Positions 14,001 to 26,635 of a stretch of 64,000 nt of DNA are shown piece after piece (the first letter of the stretch is position 1; every line of letters starts with the position of its first letter). Made by a program: the position numbers and the translations under genes. Origin of the DNA: Symsagittifera roscoffensis (Eukaryota > Xenacoelomorpha > Acoela > Convolutidae); the NCBI RefSeq assembly GCF_963678635.1, contig NC_087064.1:73347465-73411464 (forward strand), written 5' to 3'. Below the pieces are notes generated by a model, which did no database searches, had not been told where the DNA came from, and was given only the letters and a program-made list of their open reading frames with translations.

Positions 14001-14462
14001 TGAATATTCAAGTAACATAATACTAACAAACAGTAATTTCATACTCACAAATAGAACATGTGCGATAGCACTCACAGCAGACATGAGTTTTAGGACAGCG
14101 TTAGCGGCAGATTTTAAGAGAGAATATAAAAACATAGAGTTCCTATGGAAGCAAAGACCAGGAGCAGGGGGCGTAGCGGCCTTACCTCCGGCGGCGTCAC
14201 AGATAACGGGAAAATACATGTGCTTCTTGGGACGAGAGCGACGGAGAAGCAGCACGTGGACCCAGAGAACCTAGTCTTGTCCTTGACGAGGTTGAGAGAC
14301 TTCCTCGTGGAAATGGACGTGAAGGAGCTCTCGCTTCCAGTGTATTATCCAAACAGAGGACGACTGCATCCTGGGGAATTGTACGCGCTTGTACACGTGA
14401 TATTCTCTGATACTAATATACAAGTATATTTACAAAAGAAATATTACTTAAGCATAGGCTGA
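5053..14462 (+). pseudogene. ORF1 (gag-protease-RT-RNase H-integrase-macro polyprotein) of copy 1, broken
   Basis: The reading starts at ATG 5053, as in copy 2. Recognisable in order are: coiled-coil Gag; capsid-like block (about 6830-7330); CCHC knuckles at 7440-7481 and 7595-7638; aspartic protease with DTG at 8508-8516; RT with motif A Asp at 9753-9755 and YVDD at 9948-9959; RNase H (about 10300-10680); integrase (about 12120-12640); GPY/F; acidic linker; and macro-like domain (13975-14462). Damage includes a TAA after 6027, a frameshift near 6945, one near 8865, a deleted base in the G run near 9633, a deletion of the RT region after YVDD near 10068, and lesions near 11400, 12320 and 14230. 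The integrase catalytic Glu codon near 12613 is destroyed (TTAGTTTAAAG in place of TTAGTGGAAAG). Unlike copy 2, its RT motif A is intact. Confidence 0.9.
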
Positions 14463-14853
14463 GTGACGTGCGAGAGGGTGTTAGGCTAAAAGACTAAGTT
14501 GTGTGACATGTGTGATATGTGTGTTATGTTATGTTATGTGTTATGTTATTAAGATCTTGGGTAAGAAGGGGTTAGTGACCATGAACAACTGAATGACGAT
14601 CTTAGGAATAGATCCAAAGTTTGGACTGTCCAATCTTAGGTCGAATTTCAAAATTTTAGAGACCGATTGATTTTAATAAATTTTAGGATAAAAATCTTTT
14701 TATCTGACTGTTTTTAAGTAAATTTTAACGAGAAGTTAAGGTGGAACTGACAAGTGTGATATTCGTGACCTCTTTTCTAGATCCTGATTGATCATTTAAT
14801 TGCTCACTTGAGTCAAATCTTGGAATCAAATTGAATCGAACCTGAAGAACAGA
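14463..14853 (+). other. ORF1-ORF2 gap, copy 1
   Basis: 391 bp with stops in all frames. It contains a TGTTATG short repeat (about 14519-14548) and a conserved pyrimidine stretch ending in TAG (CTCTTTTCTAG, near 14770-14780), which is also present in copy 2. That would suit a splice acceptor for ORF2, but it is unproven. Confidence 0.6.
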
Positions 14854-17800
14854 ATGGATAGTTTCAACTTGGATGAATTGATGGACCTGGCAGAAGTATA
14901 TGTAGGACCGATGATAGATGCGATCTATCGTCGGCTAATGGATCGAGACTTCGCTCTGGAGGACCCAGAGGTAGTCATGCTGCTGACCGCCCTGATAAAC
15001 ATCTTGGGGAATGACAACCGTGGGGACCGCCCCACGGAAGTCCTATTGATGGCAGCATATGGAGAAAGGGGAATACTAGACCGCCCGAATATAAGAGTGA
15101 TGAGGTGGAGAAACGGGGCTCTCTCAGGGAGTGACTTGGCGAATGAGCCTGGATTGGAAAGTTCTAGGACTTACCAACCAGGTGAAAGGCCTATGCCCTC
15201 CAAACCCAAACCTGGGCTGACGAGAATGCATCAGGAGATGAACAGCGAGGCTGCCTCGTCTAGTTCACCACTGAGAGCAGCTGTGCCACCAAAGAGGGCG
15301 AAAGTAGAACAAAAGGTTCAGACGAACCAAACCATGCAAGATCTGGATGGGATAAAGGACGAACTAGAATGGACGAAAAGGGAGCTGGACGAGATGACTA
15401 AGACCATGCTCATTACGGAGGAAGATAGGGACATGTGGAAAAGATTGTTCGAGGACTGCAGGAAAAAGCAGAGCGAAGAGATTGAGCGCTTGAGGCGAGA
15501 TTACAAAGAGCGGATGGCGTTGACAACGGCCGAGGAGAAAGCGATACCTGCAAGGAGTATTCCTCGTGGGCAGTCCCCGATGGAGCTCTTGACGCATCGA
15601 GAAATGAGCCAGACAACGGACACACGACTCCCGACAGCAACAGGTCGAGTGACAATCCCGGACCCTAGTGACACCTTGGGTGACCCAGTCGTAGAACAAA
15701 CGGTGAGGAAGCTGATAGAGACAGCTGGACGACTAGTCGCCAACAAGAAAGCGCCAGGTTTCGGGGTGACTGCACCCTATGGAACGATCGACGACACGGG
15801 CAGAGTACGACTCTCCCAGACCGTGATCAGACAGGAAGTTAGCGACACGACGCACTAATAGGGAGCTCTAAGGCACCAGAGAGAAGAATACAGAAGATGC
15901 CAGCGAAGAAAGTGTCACGTGTAGTAGACGTAAAAAAGAATAATCAGTTGAGATATAACTTCACGGGAGTCCCGGAGACAGATCCGAGAGCTTGTTTCAA
16001 TCGAGCGACTTGGAACCCGGCAGTAAATCTGCAACAACCGCCACTGGGGACATCACATCTGATACTGGGAGACAGCTTGGTCAGAGTACTATCGAATTTG
16101 AGGACCTCTTGGGTCACCACGGTGATGGCCTTCAGAGGCGCGACGATAGCCCAGTTATACCGGGTGGTGGAACTAATGAATCCAGGGAGGATCCCCAATG
16201 TGATGATCTTGGTTGGAACGAATGATATCTCTAGAGGTTCGGATGAGCAGGAAGCACTATGGGAATCAATGATGGTGTGCTTGTTTACTACTCTCTGGCA
16301 GAAATTCAATTGCGCGGTACTGACCGTTTGCACTGTGCCTATGAATACAAGGAGCTTGACGGCAGCAGGGAGAAGGCACAACGAAGGAGTCGTCAGGTGG
16401 AATATTATCTTGAGGAATCTCGCAAGTCGGAATGCCGGAAGAATGATCCTCATGGACATCGAATATGGGTTAAGAGCTATGGATCAGGCCAAACTGACCA
16501 CGGACGGCATCCATTTCGATAGTATAGAAGGACAGGCTTGGTTGAATCGAGTCTTCCAAGAGCGGTTGGATGAGCTGGAAGTAGAACTCTTTGACACAGG
16601 AGTGTTAAAGGAGGAAGGAGCATCGAATGTAACGGTGATTACCACCTTTGTGCCTCCTAGCCTGGAAACACGCTTGGGGACGGTCCAGGCCGTCACGAAC
16701 TACAGACAGCAGAGCTCCAGCGAACCAGGTCAAAGAACAGACGTTCAAGATCGATTGGGAGAAGCGCCGGTGAGGAGGACCATTCATCCTAGGAGAAGAC
16801 TAGGGCCTGTCAACCCGATGGAAGAGACAACTAGCACGTCTAGATCAGACACGAGATCGGAGTTGACAAGTACCAGTCGAGAGGAGAGACGCCCGGATAG
16901 ACGCTCGTTGATGTGGTCAAGGCCCATACCATCTCCCTGGCATGTGTACAAGGACGAACTAATGAAGCTGGATCTCCAGAGGGTGAGCTTCGTCGAGGAT
17001 GCCAGGAGGATGCTGAATGGAGCGAGGCTATCCGTCAGTAGACTGTACTCGATAACAGGCGTAGACTGGTTAATAGCCGCTGGTATAAATTTCAGCTCCA
17101 CGACGGCCTTGAGATTTGCTGACCTAGAGGGACTGCCCTCTAATAACATAATGGGACCAGTGAACGCAAGACCATTGCAGGACGTGAGGTTGAATCATGA
17201 TGAAGGGAATCGAGAAGAGAGACCTGGAAGATTTCTGGTAACGAGGGCGCCGATTGGACAACATGTGAAGATGTTCAGGCAGTTGAGCTCACCCCCAGGT
17301 CATGTGAAAGATAGAATATACCCGAAACAAGTGAGTCAAGATAGTGACGTCCAAAGGTACGGCGGATTGAAAGCGATAAAGAAAGATGAGACCATCTTTG
17401 CCGCGTACGACAAAGCAGAAATGAGGAAGGCCAAGACTATGATAGTAGCGAACTCAGAGTTCGTGTACACTTCCAAGTCTCTGTTTTGGCCGGATGTCAT
17501 AATGTTGGCAGCGGTCGAACTGGACCTACTGCAAGCCGTATCTCTGGCAATAGGGGTACGAAGACAGACGGACATGAATCCAGTCACGATCGTGTTTTCT
17601 GGCATCAAGGACCATTTGCACAGTAAAGGTTTTCTGAGCAGACTCAGAGATCCTACAATGGCAGAAAATGCTGTGTGGCCAGCAATAAAGGATGTTCTGG
17701 AGTCAATGGGTGAAGTGGTGGATGCGACGAAGGAGGGGTCCTTCACCAAGGTGACACCGAGAGTAGTGTTCGCGCTGTCTCCGGGGTATGCATGTTTCCC

Positions 17801-20800
17801 GGATGGACTGAAATTCGTGTATTCGATCGGGACCTTGCTTTCGGAAAGGAAATATGATGTAATCATATCAGCCCCAAATCGCATGATAGAGATGGAGAAC
17901 CTGAGACCACTCAGGGCTGAACTACCTGCGGTGTGGTCAGATATCTCGAACGCGATGAGAGGATTCAAGGACTATGCGCTGCACATGTTAGTGTTGGATG
18001 AGTTTCTGGGGTTGGAACTGTCCAATTTCAGTCGACAGCTCAAACTTAAACCGGGAATAGACGACGACCATCGAGTGGTCACAGCGATGTCGAACGAATT
18101 ATGGTTCCGAGCAATGGAAGTGACAGGTGAAAAAGCGAGAAGGAAAAATTCCAAGGAGACTAGAGCTCATTTGGAGGCGATGGTCATGAGGACCAAACCG
18201 GAGGCCAACCAGTGGTTTCATCTGAGTCCTCGAGTAGCGGCATTGGGTGCAGATGCTTTTGAGCAAGGCCCCATAATGATTAAGAAGATCCATGCCTACT
18301 TGTTGAAGGAGGTGAACCTAGCGGAAAATGCTGAAGAAAAGACAGCTGAGTTTGTAAACAGAATGTGCCAGATTACCCTGGAAACCTTCTGGACCCAGGA
18401 AGTGAAGGGGTAAGAAGGCTTTGAACGGACAGATAGCATGCTGGAAGGGTTGGGAGCCAGATGGACCGCGTCCTGCTTGGCGAAAGTTTACCCGAAAGTT
18501 TCTCATTATTTGATAAAGGAATTCCTCCAAGCAGTAGTGGAAGTATCGATTGTGGAGCTACTAGCCATGTTTGTGACGTTTGGAGCAGAGAGTTTCGTGA
18601 AAGGACCGGCGGTACTGCTCACCGAAGAAGTTCAGAACCTGCGGTTAGATGGGCTTCTAACGTTGATTGCGATTACCCACGGAAACTTGGGAGGATTAAT
18701 GAAGCTGACATGTTGTCCAGAACAAATGAGAGAGAAGATGAGAAAATTAGACATGAAGAAATCCACAGACTCGTGGAATGAGATAAGAGACCTGAGACAC
18801 ACTCTTATCCAATATCTTTTACAACAAAATCGCTTTGGAACGGAAGAAGATGAGACTATCGAGAGAAAAGAAGATGTGAGACATGTTGGGGGCATGCCCC
18901 TACTAACCGATCTGAGCTTGGCTATGAGGACCGATCCCTTAGCGTTGATCAGAGGAGCCACGGAGTTTGTGACAGTGATCTATGGAAAAGCAGTCACATT
19001 TGCGTTCCCTGATGTCAAGGTGGAGGCGTATAGGATGTCGGTGCTGCACCTGAACCTCATATCAGCAGTGGACGGTAGTGCGCTGAACTGGTATGAGCAG
19101 CACGTGTTGTGGGAGCTCATGAGCGAAGATCTGTTGTTTGCGAAGATATCAGAGCCAGAAATGACGGTCATCAATTTTGACGATCACTTCCGTGATCGCA
19201 CGGGAGAAGTAGAGAGAGGACACATCGAGGTGTTTCCGAAGCTTTGGAATCTGAGACCCTATGATAAAACGAATGGTGAGATAACCAGAATTCCTCGTCT
19301 CACTGCAGCATATCACAAGGTGAGAGAAGAGACGAAAGATTAGGGTGATTACGAGAAGCTGCCGGAAGAAATCCCTGAATTCCTTCTGATAAGAAGGATG
19401 TTGCTCGGAGCAGTCTCCGTGGTACAAACTTCTAGGTTGAGAGCATTTGAAACCAATGAAAGGAGAATAGGGAATTTTGTGGGAACGATGGATCCATACT
19501 TTGTGGGGAGGAATGCCGCCGTGTTACAGTACACACGATTTGCCTACACGGATCAAGCGACGAGAAGGCGAATAAGCAACGCAGCGACTCCCAAGCCTGG
19601 AAGATTTGACGAGGAATGGGCGGGATTAGGCTTAGCGCCTATGAAGATGAGAGGCAGGACCGAACTGTCTGAGGCCTCCTTGATCCTGACTAGTGTGAAA
19701 CCGGAATTGAAAGTAGGAGGAACGCTGCAGGCGAGAACCTTCCTAGCACCCTTCGGCTGTGAGGAAATCAAAGTGGTCCATGGAGAAGAGGAAGATAGAT
19801 CAGCTGGCACACTGATCATACCGAAACTTCCGGAAGGGGCCGAAAATGAAAAGCAAGGACCCTCAAGCTCGAAGGATATGTCAGTAGGAGATGACGGAGG
19901 ACAGGGAGGAAGCCGTCAAGCGGAAGAGCCCATGCAACAGGATGCAAATCAAGCTGGTGGGGAAGACAAAAGGCATCGACAGGAGGAATATCCAGCCTGG
20001 ATTTCAATTTCCTCAGTGATCTTGAGAACAACGCGGATACGTTGGAGGCGACTGAGCCAGCAGATGAAGGCACTTCGACACTGGAACCTCCGTCAGCCTT
20101 TACAGAAATGAAACGGAATTTGCCGGAGAGCAGCTCTCCTGGCAGTTCGAGAAATATTGAACAAAAAATCTTCATGGAATCACCTAGGAGAAGAAGAGTA
20201 GAGGGCTCTGCCAGAGTACTTTTCTTGGGAACGTTGCCCGAAGAAGAGTGGGAAGTACATCACCGAGACCATGAAAGTAGGACGGGATGTAGATTGGACA
20301 GAGTGGCGTTCATGGAAGAAGTCTGGACAGTGGTTCAGAGCTATGGGACCCAGTCCATTTTGAAAACAGGTCTCAACCGACCATTGATGCGGGAAGTCCT
20401 TGACAAACTTGATGAGTGTGAAGGGAGATTGAGTGAGTTGTTGATTGACTCAGCCACTGATGAAAGTGAGGCGAACTCTCCCATCAAGATGACACCGCAG
20501 GATGATAAAGGAGAGGTGGTATATCTGTCAAGAACGAGGAGGTGAACAATGCGATCGAAATTGGTGATTGATAAGATCAACGAGATGAAGATGAAGTTAG
20601 GCAGCAAGGTGAAGCCGAGGAGAGTAGGAAAGACGAAGGTGGATTCAGAGATATCAATGAAAGCTGTCAATTCAGCGAAACGAAAACGAGTCGAAGAGGC
20701 CATGCATTTGGGACAAGGTGATTATCAATTACCTGGCACGGACAGAATGATAACCGATGTAGCGATGGTGCCACCCATTCTCATGGCAGGGATAAATCAA

Positions 20801-23796
20801 CAGGTTACAAGTCCAAAAGGAGTGACCGCACTCTGACTGGAGCGACCTTAGAAATGGAAATACTTAGCTAATGTGGAGAAAGCACAATGAAAGACTTTAA
20901 ACCATCTCCCATGAACCACGGAAAGGGAAGTGTCGCAGGACAACTAGTACCAGTGGATTATAACCGACTGACAGTGTCGGAGACTGTGTCAATAGATGAA
21001 ACCGCCGGTGGATACATGGAGATGTTAGAATACCGAAACTCGGCTAGAGGGTGTGTGATGGCTCTGGAAGACAAAATGGCCATGGAAGGTTATCTGGAGA
21101 CAATGTTGCGAGGCACCACCCTCAAGCAGAAGGCGTATGGAACTTTAGCGTCATCCTAGATGCAGGCGGAAACGATCGAACAATTAGTGAGCCTTCCATG
21201 GAAAGCAGTGGTGTTGAAGTACTTCGAAGAGGAAATGAAGACTGCGCCGAGAAAACACGCTCTCATGGCAGTACCCTACGTAAGAACCGAATTACAACTG
21301 AGGTTCGCCTGGTGCATGATGGGATTAACTCGCGAGGAATATGATTCAGAAGAAAGAAAAAGGTCAAAAGAAGAAAAAGTATTCCTGATGACGAGCCTGA
21401 GGGATCTGATAATCCAGGAAGGAATGGCAGTGGCGTGCGCGAAGCGGAGAGACGCTCTCTGTTTCATTCGATTCCTGATAGAGCAGATTTCAGTACCAGC
21501 ATTGAACACTTTTGCCAAGATGTTGAGGGAGGGCGATGAACGAGCAAGAGCCTTACTCTTGCTAGCACTGCTGGAGATGCATCAAAGCAAGCCGATGAGG
21601 GTGAATATGAAAGAACCTGAGGAGTTAGAGCCCATGAGAAAGATAGACGAAATCAGGAGATTTTCGAACAAGGAGCTGAGACTCGCTAAAGAATCTATGG
21701 GGGCACTGCCAAAATCCAGTGAGTACTGTGGACCGATCAAGAAGAAGTCGTACAGGTACGTGTCCGGAATCATAGGGATAGCGTACAACCCTTTCCTGAG
21801 TGAAGACATACGTGATTGCTTCTTTGATTACGAGCAGGCAGTGTTGCTGAGATTCTGGACGTCGAGAATTGTAACGATCAAGAGCGCTAATAATCCGCAG
21901 AACAAATTGGGCTGGTCTTAGAAGAAGAGGTGACTGCACCTTCAGTACCAAAATCCGACAAAAGAGTGGATTTTGGGTTGGGATTCTCAGATTAACTACT
22001 GAGAACGAGCGTGGTGGTAGTGTGGGAACTGATGAGACCGTCATAGTGTCCTAGTCTCAATGCTGACTCGATATTACGGGCGACACAAGACGTGCAGGGG
22101 GAGCTGAACGCAGACTGTAACCTGCGTGACCTGAAAATCAGATATAATGTGACGATAACAGCCTCCAGGAGCAACGGGGAAGACAAAGTGGAGTTGCCTG
22201 GCTGGGGACCAGAAGACTGGGTCAAACCTGGTAGCTGTCTGGCGGAAGTCTCTGGACTGGAAGGTCACGTTTGTGGAGGTCTGGATTGTGTGAAAACCCT
22301 AGAGAGACAACACAAGCAATTGACGATATTGTTTGGGAATGTCGTGATGAAAGCAAAGACGGAAACGGAACTGATCGCAGATTGCCATGGAGGAACCGAG
22401 GTGAATCTAGTGACTGCACTAGGATTCTACAGCATGTTTGGTTCTTTAGAGTCACTATTGAATCTAGAACAGAGACATGAGATGGTCACCGCCATCAGTG
22501 TAGAAGTGTTCCCAGGAGTTTTGCAAACTGAGCAGAAGCACATAGGAAAATGGAGGGAGGCGATCGAGGCGGAAATGAACATCAGACATAGTGAGACTTA
22601 TTGTAGACCATCAGGAGCACGATATTTGGTGGGATCGACATTGGCTCCAATGTGCAAGAGCAGATACCCGGTGCATTTCGTAGCTGTGGATGTAAAGAGT
22701 ACGAGAACGATCGTGGATCAAGCCTTCTCAGTGCCAAAGTGTGTGAGACTAACGAGAATGTCCAAAAAATCTTACGAGTTGCTATGTAAGATGTTCTCAG
22801 CAGTTCCAGAGAGAACAAAGGATGAGTTGGAATTGATACTGGGAAGGAAGTTCATGGGATACGTGAGTGGGAACTTCAGTGACTTTGAAAGACAGAAACA
22901 GGGAGGATCAACCGTTACAGATTACAATACAGTAGACGAGAATGATGAAGTCCACCGAGTGATGATGGAAGTGGAACCATTACTGGAAGCTTCGGGAAAA
23001 CGTAATTGGAGGAGCATCATGTTGACACATGACGAGTTTCCCTGCCACTGCTTGCTGCAGACCTGGTGGTATCCCGAGCGTAGTAATCTGGTGTTGATCT
23101 GGGACTCTGGAGAGCTGCCCAGATTCATGGCCCAGATTCAGCCCAGACTCACGGTCCATAACGATAGTGATAGTGGGAGTTATGATGGCGATACGATGGC
23201 TGGAGGCTCGTGTGAGAGAAAACAATTGACAGGAGGCACCGACGAGAGAACAGTTGCAGAAATTGGATTGTCTAAAAAATTTAGATCTTTTTGAGACAAT
23301 GTGCAAGATTCTGAACATTCCGATGGAAGTGAAAAAGATATGGGCAAGAAAACGATTGATGCCATGGTTCAGAGCTAACATGACTGCATGGTTGTACGAA
23401 TATGCCAAAAAGCATATGTCGAAGCACGGCAGAGTATACAGTGGATATCAACTGGACATTGGAGCAGGAGCTTTCAAGCGAGCTTTCGTGACTCATCGGA
23501 ATGCAGTGACCACCGCTGTAAAAAAAATTTCCAGGACAAGTGAAAGTAGTGGAAAGGAGAAGGAAGAGATGTTGAAAGAAGATTTGGAGAGAAACGTGAC
23601 GTAGTGTCTCCACAACAGCTTCTGCCGAAACAGAGAATCTAACGTGGATCCCCTACCTTGTTGCAAACAGAGGGTAGAAGAGCAGAAGTGTTAAAAGATT
23701 GCTTCCAACAGCGTCAGAATAGCTAACGATGTGTTGCAAGACACAGAAACTGAAAGTGCAGAGTCAGTGTCACAGGAGGAAGAGATGGAACATTGA
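14854..23796 (+). pseudogene. ORF2 giant polyprotein with SGNH hydrolase domain, copy 1, broken
   Basis: Same protein as 45674-54602. The reading begins at ATG 14854 (MDSFNLDELMDL) and ends at TGA 23794-23796. Recognisable parts: coiled coil (about 15330-15520); SGNH domain with GDS near 16070, VGTND near 16215 and DGIHFDS near 16510; a second SGNH-like block with GIKDHLH near 17600-17625; a long helical region; and a Cys-rich tail. It is interrupted by a frameshift near 15850, a TAA at 18411-18413, a TAG near 19341, frameshifts near 20000, a TGA near 20544, stops near 20834 and 20870, a TAG near 21159, further lesions near 21920-22050 and 23120, and TAG near 23602. At 47378 and near 50285, where copy 2 is broken, copy 1 keeps the sense codon and frame. 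Confidence 0.88.
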
Positions 23797-24628
23797 CAAG
23801 TGGTCGAAAGAACAAGAGGCAAAAATAAAGGAAATTAGTAGAACTTAGAAGTTTTAGAACTTCTAAACGACGAAGAGAAGAGATACAAAGGAGTGACGAA
23901 AAAAAAGAAGTTAAGACTCAGAATTGTTTTATGTGTGTGAAAAAACTCAAATGAGAAACCAAGCAACCAAGTTGTAATTGAAAACTGAAACATTTAGTTG
24001 AGTTTTGAACATTAAAGAATTTATTGCATTTATAAATTTGCATTTTGATTTTAGTTAGTGGCTTTAGAGACACTTACTATTTATTTAGAAAGGCTTGAGT
24101 AGAGAGTATATTTAAATATTCCAGCCTGCATGACTGTTTTTAATCAACTAGGAGAACTGATCACTTTGTGGTGACATGAAAGGCTTGGGTAATATCTTGA
24201 AGAGGGAGATTGTTTCATTGTTCTTTTTAAACCACAGAGTTTCTTAGTTTTAATATTCAGGACAATAACAAGCATGATTTCCGAAGGGAAGAAGCATAGT
24301 AGGATAATTTTAGCTTGTTGGTTGGCAGGACTGTCCTGCAAGCCAACATCTTTTTAAATCTAGGAGAAAAAATTTTTAATCAGGGCATTGACATTGGAAG
24401 TCAAAAAAGATGTTTTTATCTTAGGTCATATCTTCAATGGGCAGATAAGTGAAAAAATTTGAAGGCTATAGTGATGTAGCATGATGCCATTTTTATTCTG
24501 CAGTGAGTCGATATGACGTGGATAAGAGTAATTTCGTGCATTTTGTAAATTCTGTTCGATGACAATGTGCCAATTTTACGAACAATGCGAGATTCAATGA
24601 GGACATTGACCGGACCGTCCGAGGAGTA
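23797..24628 (+). other. 3' untranslated region of copy 1
   Basis: 832 bp between ORF2 and the 3' LTR with no open frame of note. It is well conserved with 54603-55423 of copy 2. The last bases before the LTR (CCGTCCGAGGAGTA, 24615-24628) take the place of a polypurine tract but are short for one. Confidence 0.75.
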
Positions 24629-24954
24629 TGTGACATTCGATCAGCATGGACCAAACTGCAGACGCAGCAATTTCGAGTTTTCAGCAGCCAACCTTCCGAA
24701 TTGGCGGTTTTGAAGGAATAAGAGCGTTATTCGAACGATTGGACAAATCGTGAAGGCTGAAGGATTCGGAAATTCCTAAATTTTAAAAATTCGAATTGAT
24801 GACGTAACAATTCTAAGAAACGTCGGAAACGGTCATTTTGGAGAAGAAACTAAAATAAACACAACACAACAACATTAGTGGCGATAGCGATAACGACGAA
24901 AATTGTGATTGGAAAACAACAACAAATTGTAGAGTTGGCAGAGACCGTTCCGAG

Positions 24955-25071
24955 TTGCAACTATTGTGTCGCTACAATAGTTGCAAGGCCGTTGCGAACA
25001 ACGGTGAAGGGTGGAAGACAGCCTTCCGGGAGGAAGATAAAGGTCTTATTACCCCGGATTCAAGAATCCGG
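24955..25071 (+). other. Array of four hairpins in the LTR
   Basis: In 117 bases: TTGCAACTATTGT / ACAATAGTTGCAA (24955-24986, 13 perfect pairs, 6-base loop); CCGTTG / CAACGG (24989-25004, loop CGAA); CTTCC / GGAAG (25023-25036, loop GGGA); CCGGATTC / GAATCCGG (25054-25071, loop AA). The first two stems are kept intact in the diverged LTR of copy 2 (32490-32521 and following), while their loops differ. Confidence 0.8.
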
Positions 25072-25102
25072 AGGGGTCTCGGGATTTGGACTGGAACTGT
25101 TT

Positions 25103-25110
25103 TATACAAA
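25103..25110 (+). promoter_or_regulatory. Candidate TATA box in LTR
   Basis: TATACAAA here corresponds to TATATAAA at 32649-32656 and 55520-55527 in the copy 2 LTRs. It lies about 40 bp upstream of AATAAA at 25146-25151, a usual order for U3 promoter and R-region polyadenylation signal. Confidence 0.45.
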
Positions 25111-25432
25111 CTTTTAGCTTCCCTATTAAGTCCTGAATTGAATTTAATAAACATCTGAATTCATTTTGCTAGGATGAGAAGCTAGGAGTTGGGGGAAAGG
25201 GTTGATCGATCTTCGATGGAGATGATGATTTTTATCTACTGAACAAAAACAATAATATTTCAATAAATAGTAGTAGCCTTGAATTTAGGAGTGACCTCGT
25301 GGTCTGGGGATACTGAGACACAGCCATGAGCTCATTATTTCTGCATGTAATTAAGTTAATTTGAGTGTTCTGGTCGAAGCCGGAGAACAGTAACGTTTTT
25401 GTCGACCCGATGTTAGTAAGACCACGAAAAGA

Positions 25433-25518
25433 ACTGGCTTGGTAGAGACGGTGAAAAGCATGTAGAGCTCTGTTTAGACGTTGGCCAGTCGTCTTAGAAC
25501 CTAGCTTTATTTTCCGTC
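25433..25518 (+). other. Candidate pseudoknot near LTR 3' end
   Basis: ACTGGCT (25433-25439) can pair with GGCCAGT (25483-25489), and GACGG (25447-25451) with CCGTC (25514-25518). The two helices interleave. Both are kept in the LTR at 55848-55933, where the first helix gains an A-U in place of the G-U (AGCCAGT), and in the very diverged solo LTR at 62041-62129. Confidence 0.55.
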
Positions 25519-25546
25519 GATATGTATCCTCCGGGCGAATGTTACA

Positions 25547-25849
25547 TTTCCTCTGCATCATAAAAATTGGAATCAAGTTTGTGTAGCAAGTAAAACCATA
25601 CACAAGCAAACTAAATTGAACTATAGGTTGGAAATTACTGAATTAATTCTGATAAGGAAGTCAATGGGAACAAAACGCCGCATATTGGTAACAACCTTAC
25701 AGTGTCTACCTAATTTTGACTCAAATTTCAAAACGACAGCTTGGAGTCAACAGATCCAACCAAACACTTAGAGCACGGTTGACGACTAACATCATCTTTA
25801 TTGAGAGAAACATTTATACTAGAAGCGCTGGATGTAGTTTTGAAATCTA
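25547..25849. other. Unassigned 303 bp right of copy 1
   Basis: No open frame, no LTR match and no clear structure. It lies next to a minus-strand LINE remnant and may be its decayed 3' part, but I cannot show this. Confidence 0.4.
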
Positions 25850-26478
25850 CAAACACTGATTAATTCTGCTAAAAAATTCATTGAATTTTTTTAAGCCTTG
25901 GTTTTCACAATCCACATTTGTATTAACATAAAAAAATATACTTTTGAATTTTCGACGCTTTCTGGTATATTGTTTACATACACAAGGAACAGTAGAGGGG
26001 CCTAACGACAGATCCTTGAGGCACACCGTGACATACCGGCAGCCAGTTCGCATTACTACCATATGTATAAATTATTTGTCAAGTAGCTACAAAACCAATC
26101 ATGAGCAACCACTCTCATTCCATAGGCCTCCAATTTGTTCGAAAAAAATATCATAATTTATTGTATCAAAAGCTTTCTTTAGTTCAAGATATATGGCTAC
26201 ATTTCATGTTATTTTTTTCGAGTCTTGTTTTTTCACTTAGCTCTAGCAGTGCATCAACAAAATTATGTTTTTTCCGAAAACCAAACAGCTTTGAATTGAA
26301 AAACTTACAGATGTCAAGAAAATTGTATGATGGTTTGTGCATAATCCGCTCATAGATTTTCCCCAAGCAAATAATTTATGAAATATTAAAATTAATGATT
26401 TCACCCACTTTAGAAACTCCGCGAAACAGCCAGTTTTGAACAAAAGATTGATAAGATATGTCAGGTATGTAGCAATAG
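25850..26478 (-). pseudogene. Decayed LINE remnant B, left part (RT)
   Basis: Read on the minus strand, about 25985-26062 translates to a degraded GVPQGSVLGPLLF-like RT motif B, and 26240-26478 to the upstream RT block (FAEFLKWVK and YLTYLINLLF). It is homologous to 1-530 of remnant A. The remnant is split by a younger LINE and resumes at 31368. Confidence 0.75.
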
Positions 26479-26635
26479 ATTTTATTGAATGATTTAGTGA
26501 TAAACTTATTAAATAGATTCCTCTTCCCTCGTTCAAACTGTGTGTTTTCAGAAAAGTTGTAGCTAGGAACAAGAACACCTTATTCGAAACGAAAAAAAGT
26601 CCCGTCCGTTCCTAGCCGTGGATGGGTGAAAACCA

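Larger units (their letters stand above)
1167..25546 (+). mobile_element. Giant Ty3/gypsy-type LTR retrotransposon, copy 1
   Basis: The element is bounded by two direct LTRs (1167-2076 and 24629-25546) that begin TGTGACATTCG and end in CGAATGTTACA. It is flanked by TTT on both sides (1164-1166, 25547-25549). Internal order is leader, ORF1 (gag-pol plus macro-like domain), gap, ORF2, 3' untranslated region. At 24.4 kb it is about four times longer than an ordinary Ty3/gypsy element, because of the long leader and the extra ORF2 polyprotein. The two LTRs differ at several percent of positions by eye, so the insertion is not recent. Both ORFs carry many stops and frameshifts, and the copy is not autonomous. 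It is homologous from leader to 3' LTR with copy 2 at 32169-55961. Confidence 0.93.
24629..25546 (+). repeat. 3' LTR of giant element copy 1
   Basis: 918-bp LTR. Visible signals are a TATA-like TATACAAA (25103-25110), an AATAAA (25146-25151) 36 bp further on, a run of four hairpins (24955-25071) and a conserved pseudoknot-like pairing (25433-25518). The spacing of TATA-like box and AATAAA suggests U3 ends near 25130, which would put the hairpins in U3 and so in the 3' end of the transcript. That assignment is inference. Confidence 0.93.
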
